Part shown: in pieces, positions 11,894 through 21,649 of the stretch | Position numbering within the stretch: the stretch's first letter is position 1 | Layout of the letters: every line of letters begins with the position of its first letter | NCBI GenBank assembly: GCA_020284085.1 | Contig: JACEVL010000144.1 | Span: forward strand, 1,498,501-1,562,500 | Direction: 5' to 3' | DNA from: Aporrectodea caliginosa | Lineage: Eukaryota; Annelida; Clitellata; Crassiclitellata; Lumbricidae | DNA: 64,000 bases | Position numbers and translations under genes: made by a program | The notes under the pieces: generated by a model | What the model saw: only the letters and a program-made list of their open reading frames with translations | Databases searched by the model: none | Told to the model about the DNA's origin: nothing

Positions 11894-11925
11894 CCCTCAT
11901 TCCCCTTTAAAAGGGGGAATGAGGT
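11894..11925. other. Short near-perfect palindrome
   Basis: CCTCATTCCCC and GGGGGAATGAGG are reverse complements around a TTTAAAA centre, able to form a ~12-bp stem with an optional AT extension. Function unknown. Confidence 0.7.
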
Positions 11926-12214
11926 CGGCCATACCTAACTTTTCGAGATTTTGCTGATCTATTTGTCAGTTGTCAACATCTTTCTGATTTTTTCTAGTCT
12001 TCCAATTTTATCATGATTTCAAAGACGCAGATTCATTAGGCAATTATACTTGTCCAAAGCATTTTGGTAGCTCCGTGTCATTTGTAATATATCAAATTGC
12101 GTTGCAAGGTCTGGTCTCCACCATTTTTTACTCATTCAAACTTTTATACGGATTAGTCAAAGAACTAATTCAAACAAAGTTTTTAAGGAGATATCGGTTG
12201 TAGCTCAAAAGTAA

Positions 12215-12312
12215 CAATATTATAATTAATAATTATTACATTATTTTATATTACATTATTATAATTATTAATAATTATTATTAATTATAATTAATTAATA
12301 ATTATTATACGA
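12215..12312. repeat. AT-only tract with self-complementary ATTATTAAT motifs
   Basis: About 95 bp almost without G or C, built from TTATAATTAATAATTATTA-like words that pair with each other. Confidence 0.8.
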
Positions 12313-12394
12313 AGATTTACAGAGCTCCATTTAATATAGCTAAATACACACATATGCGCTAGTAGCAGCTAGGCTTAGTTAGAAGACGTGAGCA

Positions 12395-12570
12395 ACAAAG
12401 AAAGTCTTTAATTTTTTTCCTGAAGCTTCTGATAGAAAGTTCCGGAACACGAAGTTCGACAGGCAGCGAATTCCAAACCGTTGGGCCAGATGCACTGAAT
12501 GTAATGTAACTGAACATTTATATAGCGCCCCTTCAAGATATCTACTCAGAGGCGCTCTCTGCTCTAGCCT
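12395..12570 (-). mobile_element. L2-like LINE 3' fragment
   Basis: The stretch ends on the + strand with 'ACATTTATATAGCGCCCCTT' and 'CAGAGGCGCTCTC', i.e. the L2 tail in reverse. Upstream is the 'GGAACACGAAGTTCGACAGG...GCGAATTCCAAACCGTTGGG' type sequence that corresponds, in reverse, to the 'WN(S/A)LP' C-terminal region of L2 reverse transcriptase. Confidence 0.6.
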
Positions 12571-12693
12571 ATATGATGTTATGTGTCATTACGAACGAAT
12601 ATATTATATCAGTTAGCAAAACAATGCACAGCAAGCTGAAAGGGTCACTAGTGGTGGGCCCACGGACACAAGAGGAACCAACTAACCAACTAG

Positions 12694-13192
12694 CAGTGTT
12701 ATTTAAGTTAACTAAAACTGAAAGTAGTTGTATCGTTAATTGAAATGTTCTATTTTCAGTTAACTGATACTAAAACTGAAACTGAAAAGTTCTGAAGACT
12801 GTAACTAAAACTAAACTGAAAAGTACAAAACTAGAACTAAAACTAAACTTGAAAGTTGAAAACTTAATTAATTTTTTCCGTGTGGCAAACAAACTGAGTG
12901 GCGGACATGCCTGCAACGTGTTCAAACTGCAGCTCAGTAGCATAAAAACATGAATTTAATAAGATATGTTGTTCTTGCTAATCTAATTGAATGTCATTAA
13001 TAAAATAATGACATTTAATTGCCTCTTTTGAATGCTTAAATAATTAAATTTAAACTGAAAAGTTCTGAAAACTGAAATTAAAACTAAAAGTGAAAAGATT
13101 TGAAAACTATAGCTAAATCTCAACTGGAAACTTAAAACAAAACTAAAACTGAAACTGAAACTGAAAAGTCAACCGAAACTTAAGTAACACTG
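12694..13192. mobile_element. hAT-type MITE (copy A)
   Basis: It begins CAGTGTTATTTAAGTT and ends AACTTAAGTAACACTG (inverted). It is flanked by an exact 8-bp duplication CCAACTAG at 12686-12693 and 13193-13200. CAGTGTT termini with 8-bp duplications are hallmarks of hAT elements. The interior consists of degenerate AAACTGAAA repeats with no coding capacity. The copy at 43065-43834 has the same ends and similar internal repeats. Confidence 0.9.
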
Positions 13193-13384
13193 CCAACTAG
13201 TCCTGTCGACAGCTGAAGATGGTATGGATGTTTTTCGACGCCACGCAGTATACCCTTTTCGGACCACACTAGGTCGTGGCCCTTTTCCAAACTCAATAGC
13301 AATAATGCAATGCAACAATACAGCAATACCACAATATACAACACCCTTTCCTGATATACAACTGGTTTCGGATCTTCAACTGAC

Positions 13385-13500
13385 ATCTCTGGACAACATC
13401 TCTGACACGACGCAGCGCTCGTGAATAAGCTGGGGCCCTGCGCTAAGCTTTAGAGTAACGCTTTAGAATTTTGTAGTTTAAAATCCCTATAAATTCTGCT
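13385..13500 (+). repeat. Dispersed repeat shared with 37975-38070
   Basis: 'CTCGTGAATAAGCTGG', 'GCGCTAAGCTTTAG' and flanking words recur in reverse complement at about 37985-38070. The ends are not defined; class unknown. Confidence 0.6.
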
Positions 13501-13751
13501 TGGTGACATGACTTATGTGATGCATTTTGAACCATGAAAACAGCGGAGAAAAGCATAATGCAATTAACTATATTTTTCGAATTTATACGGCGCCTCTATT
13601 TAAGCGAACTACTCCCTGTATAGGACCCCAGAGAAAATAGATAACCATGACGAAAACTTGGAAGAAAAACTAAAAGTTTTAACGGAGCTATCAAAAGTTG
13701 TACTCACACTCTCTGTCCAGTCGTTCCTATCTTATCGTATCGTATCGTATT

Positions 13752-14873
13752 TAGGCATTTGTAAAGCGCCTCTCGTAGAGTGAACGTTCAGAAGCGCTCC
13801 CAGTGTGCTAAGCCCCACGAAAAGAAACAGGTTTTGAGAAAAGCGAATGAAGAAGAGAGACTGCCGGATAGAATTTTAGAGCGAACAGAAGGAGAAAGAG
13901 CATTCCAAAGAGAGGGACCAATTGATGCAAAGGAACGAGACTGAGCCATAGAAGTTCTAGTACCGGGAACCAAGAGGTCAAGTCTATTGCAGGAACGAAA
14001 TGGACGGTGGGAGGAAGCTGCATGAGGCCGAAGTATTACGCCAACCAGATATATCGGGGCAAGACCCCTCTGAGCCTTGAAGATGAGAGTGAGGATTTTA
14101 AATTGTATGCGAGCATGCAGAGGGAGTCAATGAAGTTCGTCAACCATAAAGGTAGAGATATGAGAGTATCGGGGAAGGCAGCTGTGTTGAGGACCGACTG
14201 AAGAGGAGAGAGACGAACCTTAGGAAGACCAACAAGAAGGGAATTGCAGTAGTCGATCCCAGAAAATACAAAAGCATGAACTAGAGTAGTGAAGATGGAG
14301 GAGGAGACAGAACGACGAATGACCCTGAGACGCCTGAAGTGAAAATAGGAGGAGCGTGTGAGATTAGAGATGTGCTCGGTAAAGGTAAGTGAACTATCAA
14401 GGGTAACACCCAGATCTCGTACACTTGACGAGAAAGAGAAGAGTGGAAACTTTTCAGAGAGAAGAACAAAATCAAGTTTATGGAGCTGCTGACGGGTACC
14501 AAACCAGATGAATTGAGTCTTAGAAGCATTAAGGGAGAGGCGATTTAGATGACATCCAAAAGTGGAGATGATTAGAGAGAGATTGAATACTCCCGACCAA
14601 AAGCAACTGCGATGACGGGGGACCATGGACAAATGCTTGCACATCATTAGCAAAGAGATGACCAGCAGCACCACAGATCGGAAAAAGAGAGGAGATGTCA
14701 GCCGTATATAGAATAAATAAGAGAGGACCGAGAACGGAACCTTGAGGGACACCCAGTTTAACGTGGACCCATTGGGTTCTGGAGTCACTAGTAATAATCA
14801 GTTGGGTTCGTTCAGATAGGTATGACCGAAGCCAACAAAGGGGAGGCCCTTCGTTCCTCGGCCCCTTGGTCAC
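13752..14873 (-). mobile_element. L2-like LINE: reverse transcriptase fragment and 3' tail
   Basis: The - strand carries, in three frames, the C-terminal half of an L2/CR1-type reverse transcriptase. LGVPQGSVLGPLLFILYTADI (split to FILYTADI) is at about 14780-14700 and FANDVQAF replaces the usual FADD box. Next come LSLNASKTQFIWFGT, VRDLGVTLDSSLTFTEHI, FSGIDYCNSLLVGLP and, near 13920, FASIGPSLWNALSPSVR. It ends at the low-coordinate side with the AGGCGCTTTACAAAT-type tail near 13755. Asp-to-Asn in the catalytic box, frameshifts and missing 5' parts make it dead. It lies antisense inside the neuropeptide intron. Confidence 0.85.
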
Positions 14874-15116
14874 TTGGTTGTCCCGCGAGTACGTACTTCT
14901 ACGACCCAGTCTACAAGTTTCTCTTTGTGGGCCTCACTAGATGGAACCGGTTGCCTCAGACCCTCAGGGCCGACCTTTTTTCTATATCTTTGACCAGTTC
15001 CGCCAGCGCCTGAAAATGTCTATCTTTACCAGTGAAGACACTGGCCCGGGTCGGAGAGCCTCTGTTTTTGAGTGGCGCTATATAAATACTCGATTGAGAT
15101 TACGATTACGATTACC
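14815..15116 (+). mobile_element. LINE C-terminus and tail with (GATTAC)n
   Basis: The + strand encodes FLFVGLTRWNRLPQTLRAD, the common 'xWNxLPxxLR' C-terminal motif of L2-like elements. GTGGCGCTATATAAATA follows at 15073 and then a (GATTAC)n tail to 15116. It points towards exon 2 and ends about 70 bp before the acceptor. Confidence 0.75.
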
Positions 15117-15186
15117 GGATTCAATTTCCCGCCGTAGCAGTTTTGTCATCATACCTACTTTTACCTTGCTGATAAACTTATTTCAG

Positions 15187-15600
15187 AGTTCGAAGGAAGC
15201 TGAGCCAAGCGCCACACCCGACGAAGAATCAGAGTTCAATGACCTTGACTGGAATCCTGGAAAGAGAGGTCGCGACCATGGAAAGAAGCTCAGCTTTTCC
15301 GACTTCTACGTTTCGCGCGGCAAGAAACTCAACCCAGACATGTTCTACGTATCACGTGGAAAGCGTGAAGTCGTCTATGGTTTGGGTGACGGTCGACCTC
15401 AATTCCAGGGATTCTCATCCGGAAGCCGTGGGTCGAACGGACTGGAAGGGATGGACCGGGAGAAGTGGAGTGGTCGTGGCATGGGTGGTGGAAGTGGTTC
15501 CATGAAGAACAGACTGGTTGGAAACATCCGGAACCTGGAAAGAGTTAAAAAAGACACGCAGAGTAAGAAATCACTTCTACTAGAGCCAACTGTTCACTAA
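15187..15600 (+). CDS. FYVSR-amide neuropeptide precursor, exon 2
   Basis: Exon 2 encodes residues 58-194 and carries the active peptides; the acceptor is TTATTTCAG|AG at 15186/15187, phase 0. Four amidation-plus-cleavage signals are visible: GKR 82-84, GKK 89-91, GKK 102-104 and GKR 115-117. Processing would release LSFSDFYVSR-amide (92-101) and LNPDMFYVSR-amide (105-114), preceded by an acidic spacer ending DLDWNP-amide and a tiny GRDH-amide. The F-x-x-x-R-amide ending matches natalisin and resembles protostome tachykinins (FxGxR-amide), but Val stands in the usual Gly position. Only two copies are present; protostome tachykinin precursors usually have more. The C-terminal region 118-194 is Gly/Ser/basic-rich and contains FSSGSRG, perhaps a decayed third copy. 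Precursor nature is strong; family assignment is tentative. Confidence 0.85.
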   Translation, partial: SSKEAEPSATPDEESEFNDLDWNPGKRGRDHGKKLSFSDFYVSRGKKLNPDMFYVSRGKREVVYGLGDGRPQFQGFSSGSRGSNGLEGMDREKWSGRGMGGGSGSMKNRLVGNIRNLERVKKDTQSKKSLLLEPTVH

Positions 15601-15601
15601 A

Positions 15602-15603
<2 letters not shown>

Positions 15604-15661
<58 letters not shown>

Positions 15662-15733
15662 GTAATGATGATGACGACGACAACGATGATGATGATGATA
15701 TTATTAATAATAATAATAATGATGATGATGATG

Positions 15734-15795
<62 letters not shown>

Positions 15796-15860
15796 CATAA
15801 TCATAATAATAATCATCATCATCATATCATCATCATCATCATAGTCATCATAATCATCAT

Positions 15861-15912
<52 letters not shown>

Positions 15913-15919
15913 GTCGTCG

Positions 15920-15960
<41 letters not shown>

Positions 15961-15985
15961 TTCATCATCATGTTCATCATACTCA
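15604..15985. repeat. Long AAT / ATC microsatellite after the stop codon
   Basis: About 380 bp of (TAA)n, GATGATG and then (ATC)n begin 3 bp after the TAA stop of the neuropeptide gene, probably inside its 3' UTR. Poly-Asp, Ile or Met translations on the other strand are artefacts. No AATAAA signal was found between the stop and 16070. Confidence 0.95.
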
Positions 15986-16382
15986 TCATCATTGCTATGT
16001 AATGCCTGAGGTATCCTTGGCAAATACAGACATATAACTGATTCACTGTCAGTGTATTACGCCGCATCTTCGCATTCCATTGTATCGCATCCTATTCCAC
16101 CGGATATCGTTGTCATTGTTTGGCCTTTGTGCCTAAGCAATTGCTGGCGCTATATGAAGTCGTCATAAGTCGGACCGAATCAGTGGACAATTCCTTTGAC
16201 CACTGATCCACCAAGGAGCGCATTGGAGGAATCTCTCTGACCGTTAGAGTTCATTTGCGACGGTCTTCTGTCGCCCCCGTTTGGACGGCTAATGCATCAA
16301 GACACCAATTGCACCTCTAATCGAATTATGGGGACTGACGGACGGGTTAGGGGCGATACCCGTGCCGGACGGCGAGTGGACT
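15986..16382. other. No recognised gene
   Basis: Unique-looking sequence. A short 'GGCGCTATATGAAG' tail match lies at about 16146-16159. Confidence 0.4.
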
Positions 16383-16960
16383 TAGGAGGAAGGACGGAAG
16401 GAGGAGCGGTTCTAATTCGTTAAATATAGGCTGTGAAGCGAAGGACGGAAGATGGGTGGAGATCGGTAGGTGTGGGAGAAGGAGGAAGAGAAGATGAGGA
16501 ACGGAAGGAAATGGTTAGAATGGAAGAAATAAAGGAGGAACCCATTTAAGTAAGGGAATATGGAGATATAGAAATGGGAACGACTAATGAGAAAGAGAAG
16601 GCAAGGAAAGAGGAAAGATTGGAAGAAAGGAATGACGGAAGGAAGGAGGGTACGAAGGAAGGAGGGGAGGACGGAAGGACGGAAGGGATGGAGGACAGAA
16701 GGAAGGAAAGAAGAGAGGACGGTAGGAAGGAAGGAAGGAAGAAAGGAAAGAAGAAGGACTAAAGCAGGGAGATGAGGCAGATATAGGCAGGCAGCAAAGA
16801 GGAGTGTAGGCGTAGGGGAAGAACTAGGAATGGGAATCAAAAGAAGAATAGAAGGAAAGAAAGAAACTGGGAAGGAAGGAAAAACAAAAGGAACGAAGAC
16901 ATGAAGGAACGAATTCGAAAAACTGAATAAAGAATCATGCAAGCAAGCAAACAAGAAGAA
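16383..16960. repeat. Purine-rich GGAA/GAAA tract
   Basis: Nearly 600 bp of strand-asymmetric purine sequence made of GGAAGGAC/GGAA repeats. Apparent Lys/Glu/Arg- or Phe/Ser-rich frames are by-products. Confidence 0.9.
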
Positions 16961-18003
16961 CAATGGCGAATGCTGGGAAAGCAAAGTCCGCACATTTCTA
17001 GACATATCTTTATCGAATCCGCCGTTTTCGGATGCGACAGTAAAGATTCAGACAAATTCCACCCAAAACGCCGATAATAATAAGCGTCACGCTATGTTAA
17101 ATCTTATGCCACCCGTAAGCGAAACGCGTGGGAGACGCAGCCATTAACTTCACTGACCGACGCTCTACGGATGTCAACGAAGGAACAATAAACATAAACA
17201 CAGATATAGGAATAAAATTCGCCATAGAGGTATGAACGTCGAGGCGGCGATAATTCCTGACGCCATGACGGTATCTCGTCAAGGTTGGAAGAATCTGTGA
17301 CAGTCCAGGATTCCTGACGGGGTTACATCGATGGCAGCGTAGCGCAAAACTAGCTGTGAGTGGGAGTTATTGCGCAATGTGAACCCTAGGACCGAGTTCT
17401 GGTTAGGGCACCAAAGTGTTTGGTGCGTGTCAATATATTTTGAACGAATAAGTAGACCCAGTGGCCTAGACATACAAGGTGCGTAAGGTACTAAGGTGCC
17501 TATGCACCCTCTGTCACATCTGCCATACTCTTTCTAACGCGTTTTAGTTAGGCTTTGCACTTTACGGTCACACAGTACGCACTCCTATGATAAAATCTGA
17601 GATACGCCACTTGGTAGACCCGGCTTACTTGATAGATATTGGTCCGATTCAGGATCAGATTTGTAGGGTGCGAGTGGGGAGGACAGGATAAATTTGTCCT
17701 ACTGTGTCGCGCTATCTTCCACTGAAAACATATTCTTCTCACACATTTTTATACATCTCGTATTATGTATGCACGCTTGTTAATTTGCATGAATGACCTT
17801 CCTCCAGTTCTCCAACAATATCGCCACTCGTCACCTGAACTCAATGAACTGGTGCCCTGCGCCTAGCATTTTCAGTAGAGCGCCAATAACACTGGTCTAC
17901 TGTGTCATATCCAGTGAATGTGATAAAGTAGTAAACGTATCTGCTCTTGTAAAGAACAATTTGTTAGATGCTTGTTCGCCATGTAGGAATAAATAGTTCT
18001 AAA
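16961..18003. other. No recognised gene
   Basis: No frame longer than about 70 codons with recognisable features and no clear transposon termini. Confidence 0.4.
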
Positions 18004-18051
18004 AGGGCACTAAGTAAACGACCATGTACGAATGCTGTATTCAGTGAAGGT
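18004..18051 (+). repeat. 48-bp inverted repeat, left arm
   Basis: This arm is a perfect 48-bp reverse complement of 18843-18890, which sits immediately before the LINE at 18893. The two are separated by about 790 bp. Confidence 0.95.
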
Positions 18052-18261
18052 CAAAACGTCACACTACATCACAAGTTAAAAAAAATATTACATGGTCATC
18101 TGTGTTACGGCACCATATAAATTGTCTTCATTATTATTAAACTATAATTAAAGGTAAGACGCTTCTTTGTACGCCGGTCAAATGTCCAGTCATCACAAGT
18201 TCGCCTCTGAATAGCTTACACTGTAAGAGGAACTTTACAAGTTTTCAAATACAACACAGTA

Positions 18262-18436
18262 CGTTACGTTGGGTAACTAATCGATTATATTCTAATCGAT
18301 TAGCTAATCTATTAGACAAACAGCTAATTCTAATTCCAATCGATTACAAGATTTTGCTGATTCTTATTCTGATCGATTAACACATTTCAGCAGCTAATTC
18401 TAATCGATAAGCAATTAAACTAATCGTGCCCATCTC
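18262..18436 (-). mobile_element. ATCGATTA-rich MITE (copy 1)
   Basis: Repeated TAATCGATTA words are bounded on the right by 'GTGCCCATCTCTG'. In reverse complement it aligns with 30923-31058: 'GACAAACAGCTAATCTA' in the middle and 'CAGATATGGGCTCGATTAG' at one end. The second copy has CAGA termini and a 6/8 matching flank pair. Confidence 0.6.
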
Positions 18437-18842
18437 TGTGCAATACACCAATAGAAAGTCCAACGACAGGACGTCCTTTTAAGCCTTTTAAACCTCGCCA
18501 GTGCACTGAGAGGATTCAGAAAGTTAAATAAGTATATACAAATGCAAACAGAATTAAGACAGGGGACTGAATTGATCACAATGACTAGTACGTTTCTATG
18601 GAAGATCCCCAACCCAAGTGCAAATCGGGCTCGGTGTTGGTCCACTTCACTGTGCCTGATAGGGTCGTGTCTACAGCGTTTATCCGCAAAGCACGCTTGC
18701 TGTCTGTTTTAAAGCCGGCTAATCATTCAAACATGTCCGACTGCTTACTAGAAGAAATCTCTTACCACAGCTGCCGATAATTACTCGAGCTTAATTCTGA
18801 ATGATTAAAAAGAATTGTATGTATGTATGTATGCCTGTATGC
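18437..18842. other. No recognised gene
   Basis: Unique-looking stretch; ends with (GTAT)n at 18818-18840. Confidence 0.4.
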
Positions 18843-18890
18843 ACCTTCACTGAATACAGCATTCGTACATGGTCGTTTACTTAGTGCCCT
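18843..18890 (-). repeat. 48-bp inverted repeat, right arm
   Basis: Exact inverted copy of 18004-18051, abutting the 5' boundary of the LINE insertion and preceded by (GTAT)n. Confidence 0.95.
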
Positions 18891-18892
18891 TG

Positions 18893-20880
18893 TTTGCTCT
18901 GGATTCCTTATATTACTTATATAGCCAATAAATTTAATTCTTTTTTCACAGGACTAGCTCAATCACTATCGATGAAAATTCCAGTTGCTGAGAGATCGTT
19001 CCAATCTTACCTATCTCCTTCTTCCTTGAACTCATTGGTAGTACTTCCCACTACCCCCGGTGAACTTCTTACCATTAACAAATCCCTTAAAGCTTCTTAT
19101 AGTGCAGGACTGGATGATTTAGCACCGCACATTTTCTCTCCTTTGATGGATATACTTGCTAGTCCATTATCAGATATTATCAATTGCTCACTAGAAAATG
19201 GGGAAGTTCCTTTGGAAGTTAAAGCTGCTAAAGTAGTTCCCACCTTCAAACAAGGTAGTAAAAACGAAATATCAAACTATAGACCTATCTCAGTTCTTCC
19301 ATTTTTTTCCAAATTTTTTGAAAGAATAATGTACGATAGGCTCTTCTTATACATTAATGATAAGAAGTTCTTATACCCTCTTCAACATGGTTTCCAACCG
19401 GGTCACTCGACGTCAATGTCATTACTAGATATACAGGATAGAATCTCGAAATCCATGGATAATAATGAATTCGCAATAGGCATATTCTTGGACCTGGCCA
19501 AAGCCTTTGACTCTGTAGATCATAATATTCTTATAACGAAACTACAACATTATGGTATTAGAGGAGAATCGCTTGACTGGTTTAAAAGTTATCTTTCTGA
19601 TCGTACTCAGCGTGTTCTTTGCAATGGTAGTCTTTCCAATCTTCAACAGATTTTATTTGGTGTTCCGCAGGGATCCATATTGGGTCCGCTTCTCTTCCTA
19701 TTATATATTAATGATCTCCCCAACTCTTCCTCCCTACTGAGATTTATTCTATTCGCTGATGATTCCAATGCATTTCTCTCACATTCCTCTTATGACCAAC
19801 TTATAAAACTAGCAAATCGAGAACTGATTCTGGCAGCGGACTGGTTTAAGGCTAATAAACTTTCCTTAAATATTTCCAAAACTAATTTTATAGTTTTTAG
19901 ATCCTCTAAAAAAATCATCCCAACAATTGAAACAGAATTAAGCATTGATAATATTATTATTCCTAAAGTTGAAACCTCAAAATTCTTAGGTGTGCTAATT
20001 GACCAACATCTAAAATGGAACTCTCATATTAATGCTATATCAAAAAAAATTATGAAAAACATTGGGATAATTAAAAGAATTTCATATCTACTTCCTCCAC
20101 AAATACTTAAGAACTTGTATTATACTCTTATCTATCCTTATTTAACCTATTGTAATCTCATCTCGACTGTGACTTATCCATCTCACCTAGCTACACTACA
20201 AATCTTACAAAAAAGCACTTCGTATAATTACTAACTCCTCTTATAACACCCACACTAAACCACTTTTTTACAATCTGAATCTACTAAATATAAAACAAAT
20301 TAAACATGTCCAAATATGTGAATTAATGTATCGATACGAGAAGAATCTTCTTCCTTTGGCATTCGTTTCCTTCTTCACTCCTACAACACAGACGATCCAA
20401 ACCAGAAGTAAACGTTCCTTTTTATGCCCTTATGCTAGAACTAATGTACGTAAATTCTCTATTGGCTATCAAGGACCTCTCATATGGAATAACCTACCTA
20501 GTTGTATTAAAAATGCTACAGGTTTCCCTCAATTTAAAAAACTTACTCGTGCCTATATTCAAAATAACGTATAACTAATTTGGTCTGGTTTATCGTCTTT
20601 GATGAACTCTTGTTTGTTTGTAATTTTTCTTTATCTAATAACCGATCTTATCGACAAATTATCTCGGAGAAACTTGCCACCCACATTCCCAACTAGGGCC
20701 CCTAAACAGCGGGAGTTTTTCTCCCTTCTAGGTGTGCCTTTTGCTCTGGATTCCTTATATTACTTGTATTATTGAGTGTTACTTCTGTTTATTAGCTTAA
20801 TGTTGATGTATTTCATTTCAACACCTGTTATATTTGATGAACTGGATCAATAAAATGATGATTGATTGATTGATTGATTG
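18893..20880 (+). mobile_element. LINE (CR1/Jockey-like) with near-intact reverse transcriptase
   Basis: The best-preserved retrotransposon in the window. One frame of over 440 codons (to 20234) carries reverse-transcriptase motifs in order: NYRPISVLPFFSKFFERIM, IGIFLDLAKAFDSVDH, GVPQGSILGPLLFLLYINDL (about 19659), FADDSN (19752-19769), NKLSLNISKTNFIVF and FLGVLIDQHLKWNSHI. A frameshift near 20215 continues the C-terminus in another frame to 20574 (FSIGYQGPLIWNNLPSCIKN). The catalytic Asp pair is intact. The endonuclease and ORF1 are missing, so it is 5'-truncated. The 3' UTR ends with 'AATAAAATGATGATTGATTG' and a (GATT)n tail at about 20880. The 5' junction has a 31-bp piece of the element's own 3' UTR and an inverted 48-bp copy of nearby DNA. 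Confidence 0.9.
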
Positions 20881-21075
20881 ATGTATGTAAGTAACTAAGT
20901 ATGTATGTATGCATGTATGTATGTATGTATGTATGTATGTATGTATGTATGTATGTATGTATGTATGTATGTATGTATGTATGTATGTATGTATGTATGT
21001 ATGTATGTATGTATGTATGTATGTATGTATGTATCTATGTATGTATGTATGTATGTATGTATGTATGTATGTATA
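20881..21075. repeat. (GTAT)n microsatellite
   Basis: About 190 bp of GTAT tetranucleotide that directly extends the (GATT)n LINE tail. Confidence 0.95.
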
Positions 21076-21640
21076 CAAGACGAGTAAATTTGCCCTCTCT
21101 TCAGGGTCGATGGCAGGAAGGAGATAATTTGAAAATTGAGACGGGGAGATAGATGTCCTACGGTGCAATTTTAAGAAAGAAATAGACAAAATACAACCAA
21201 GATATGAAACGAATACCAACGTCACCACCGTCACCACCACAACCACCATCGCCACTACTACTACTACTGCTACAACTAATAATAATAATAATCATCCACG
21301 TACCTCTTGCAAACTTACTGTCTCTTTTTGGCTCATCTCAACAGAGTTCTTTACCTAAGTTGACCTGACCTCGTTTGTGTTGCCTAACCTAATCTGACCT
21401 GATTTCATCTTACGTGACCTGACCTGATTTGCTGCTGCTTACTTAAACCTAGCGCACATAACCTGACGAATTCCACAAGTAAGCCTTGTTTGCAGCTAGA
21501 CTGGGCGTCGAATCCAAGCGGAAGACATTACCACACACTGGATTCCATGTCAGCCGAGGCAGAAGCAGCTCCACAGCAATACGCCCGCAGAGACTAAGGT
21601 AAGAGTAGACGTCAACAACATCAGTATATTTATATAGGTA
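21076..21640. other. No gene; TGACCT-rich stretch
   Basis: 21358-21432 holds several TGACCTGACCT and TGACCTGATTT words, which read AGGTCA half sites on the other strand. No coding frame is supported. Confidence 0.45.
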
Positions 21641-21649
21641 TATGCAGTG

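Larger units (their letters stand above)
10303..15186 (+). other. Intron of neuropeptide gene (4.9 kb)
   Basis: GT...AG intron in phase 0. It holds an L2 tail (-), a foldback-like MITE, a (TA)n tract, a hairpin, an hAT MITE, an L2-like RT fragment (-) and a LINE tail (+) ending about 70 bp before the acceptor. The coding exons themselves are untouched. Confidence 0.75.

Noticed and set aside
14941..15186. Extension of neuropeptide exon 2 upstream into the same open frame
   Set aside because: That part is LINE tail sequence; the TTATTTCAG|AG acceptor and in-phase junction to the signal-peptide exon mark the true start.
15580..16067. Poly-Asp / poly-Ile / poly-Met frames on the minus strand
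   Set aside because: They translate the (TAA)n and (ATC)n tract after the neuropeptide stop codon.
16412..17005. 197-codon Phe/Ser/Leu-rich minus frame
   Set aside because: Antisense of the GGAA-type purine tract; low complexity with no domain.
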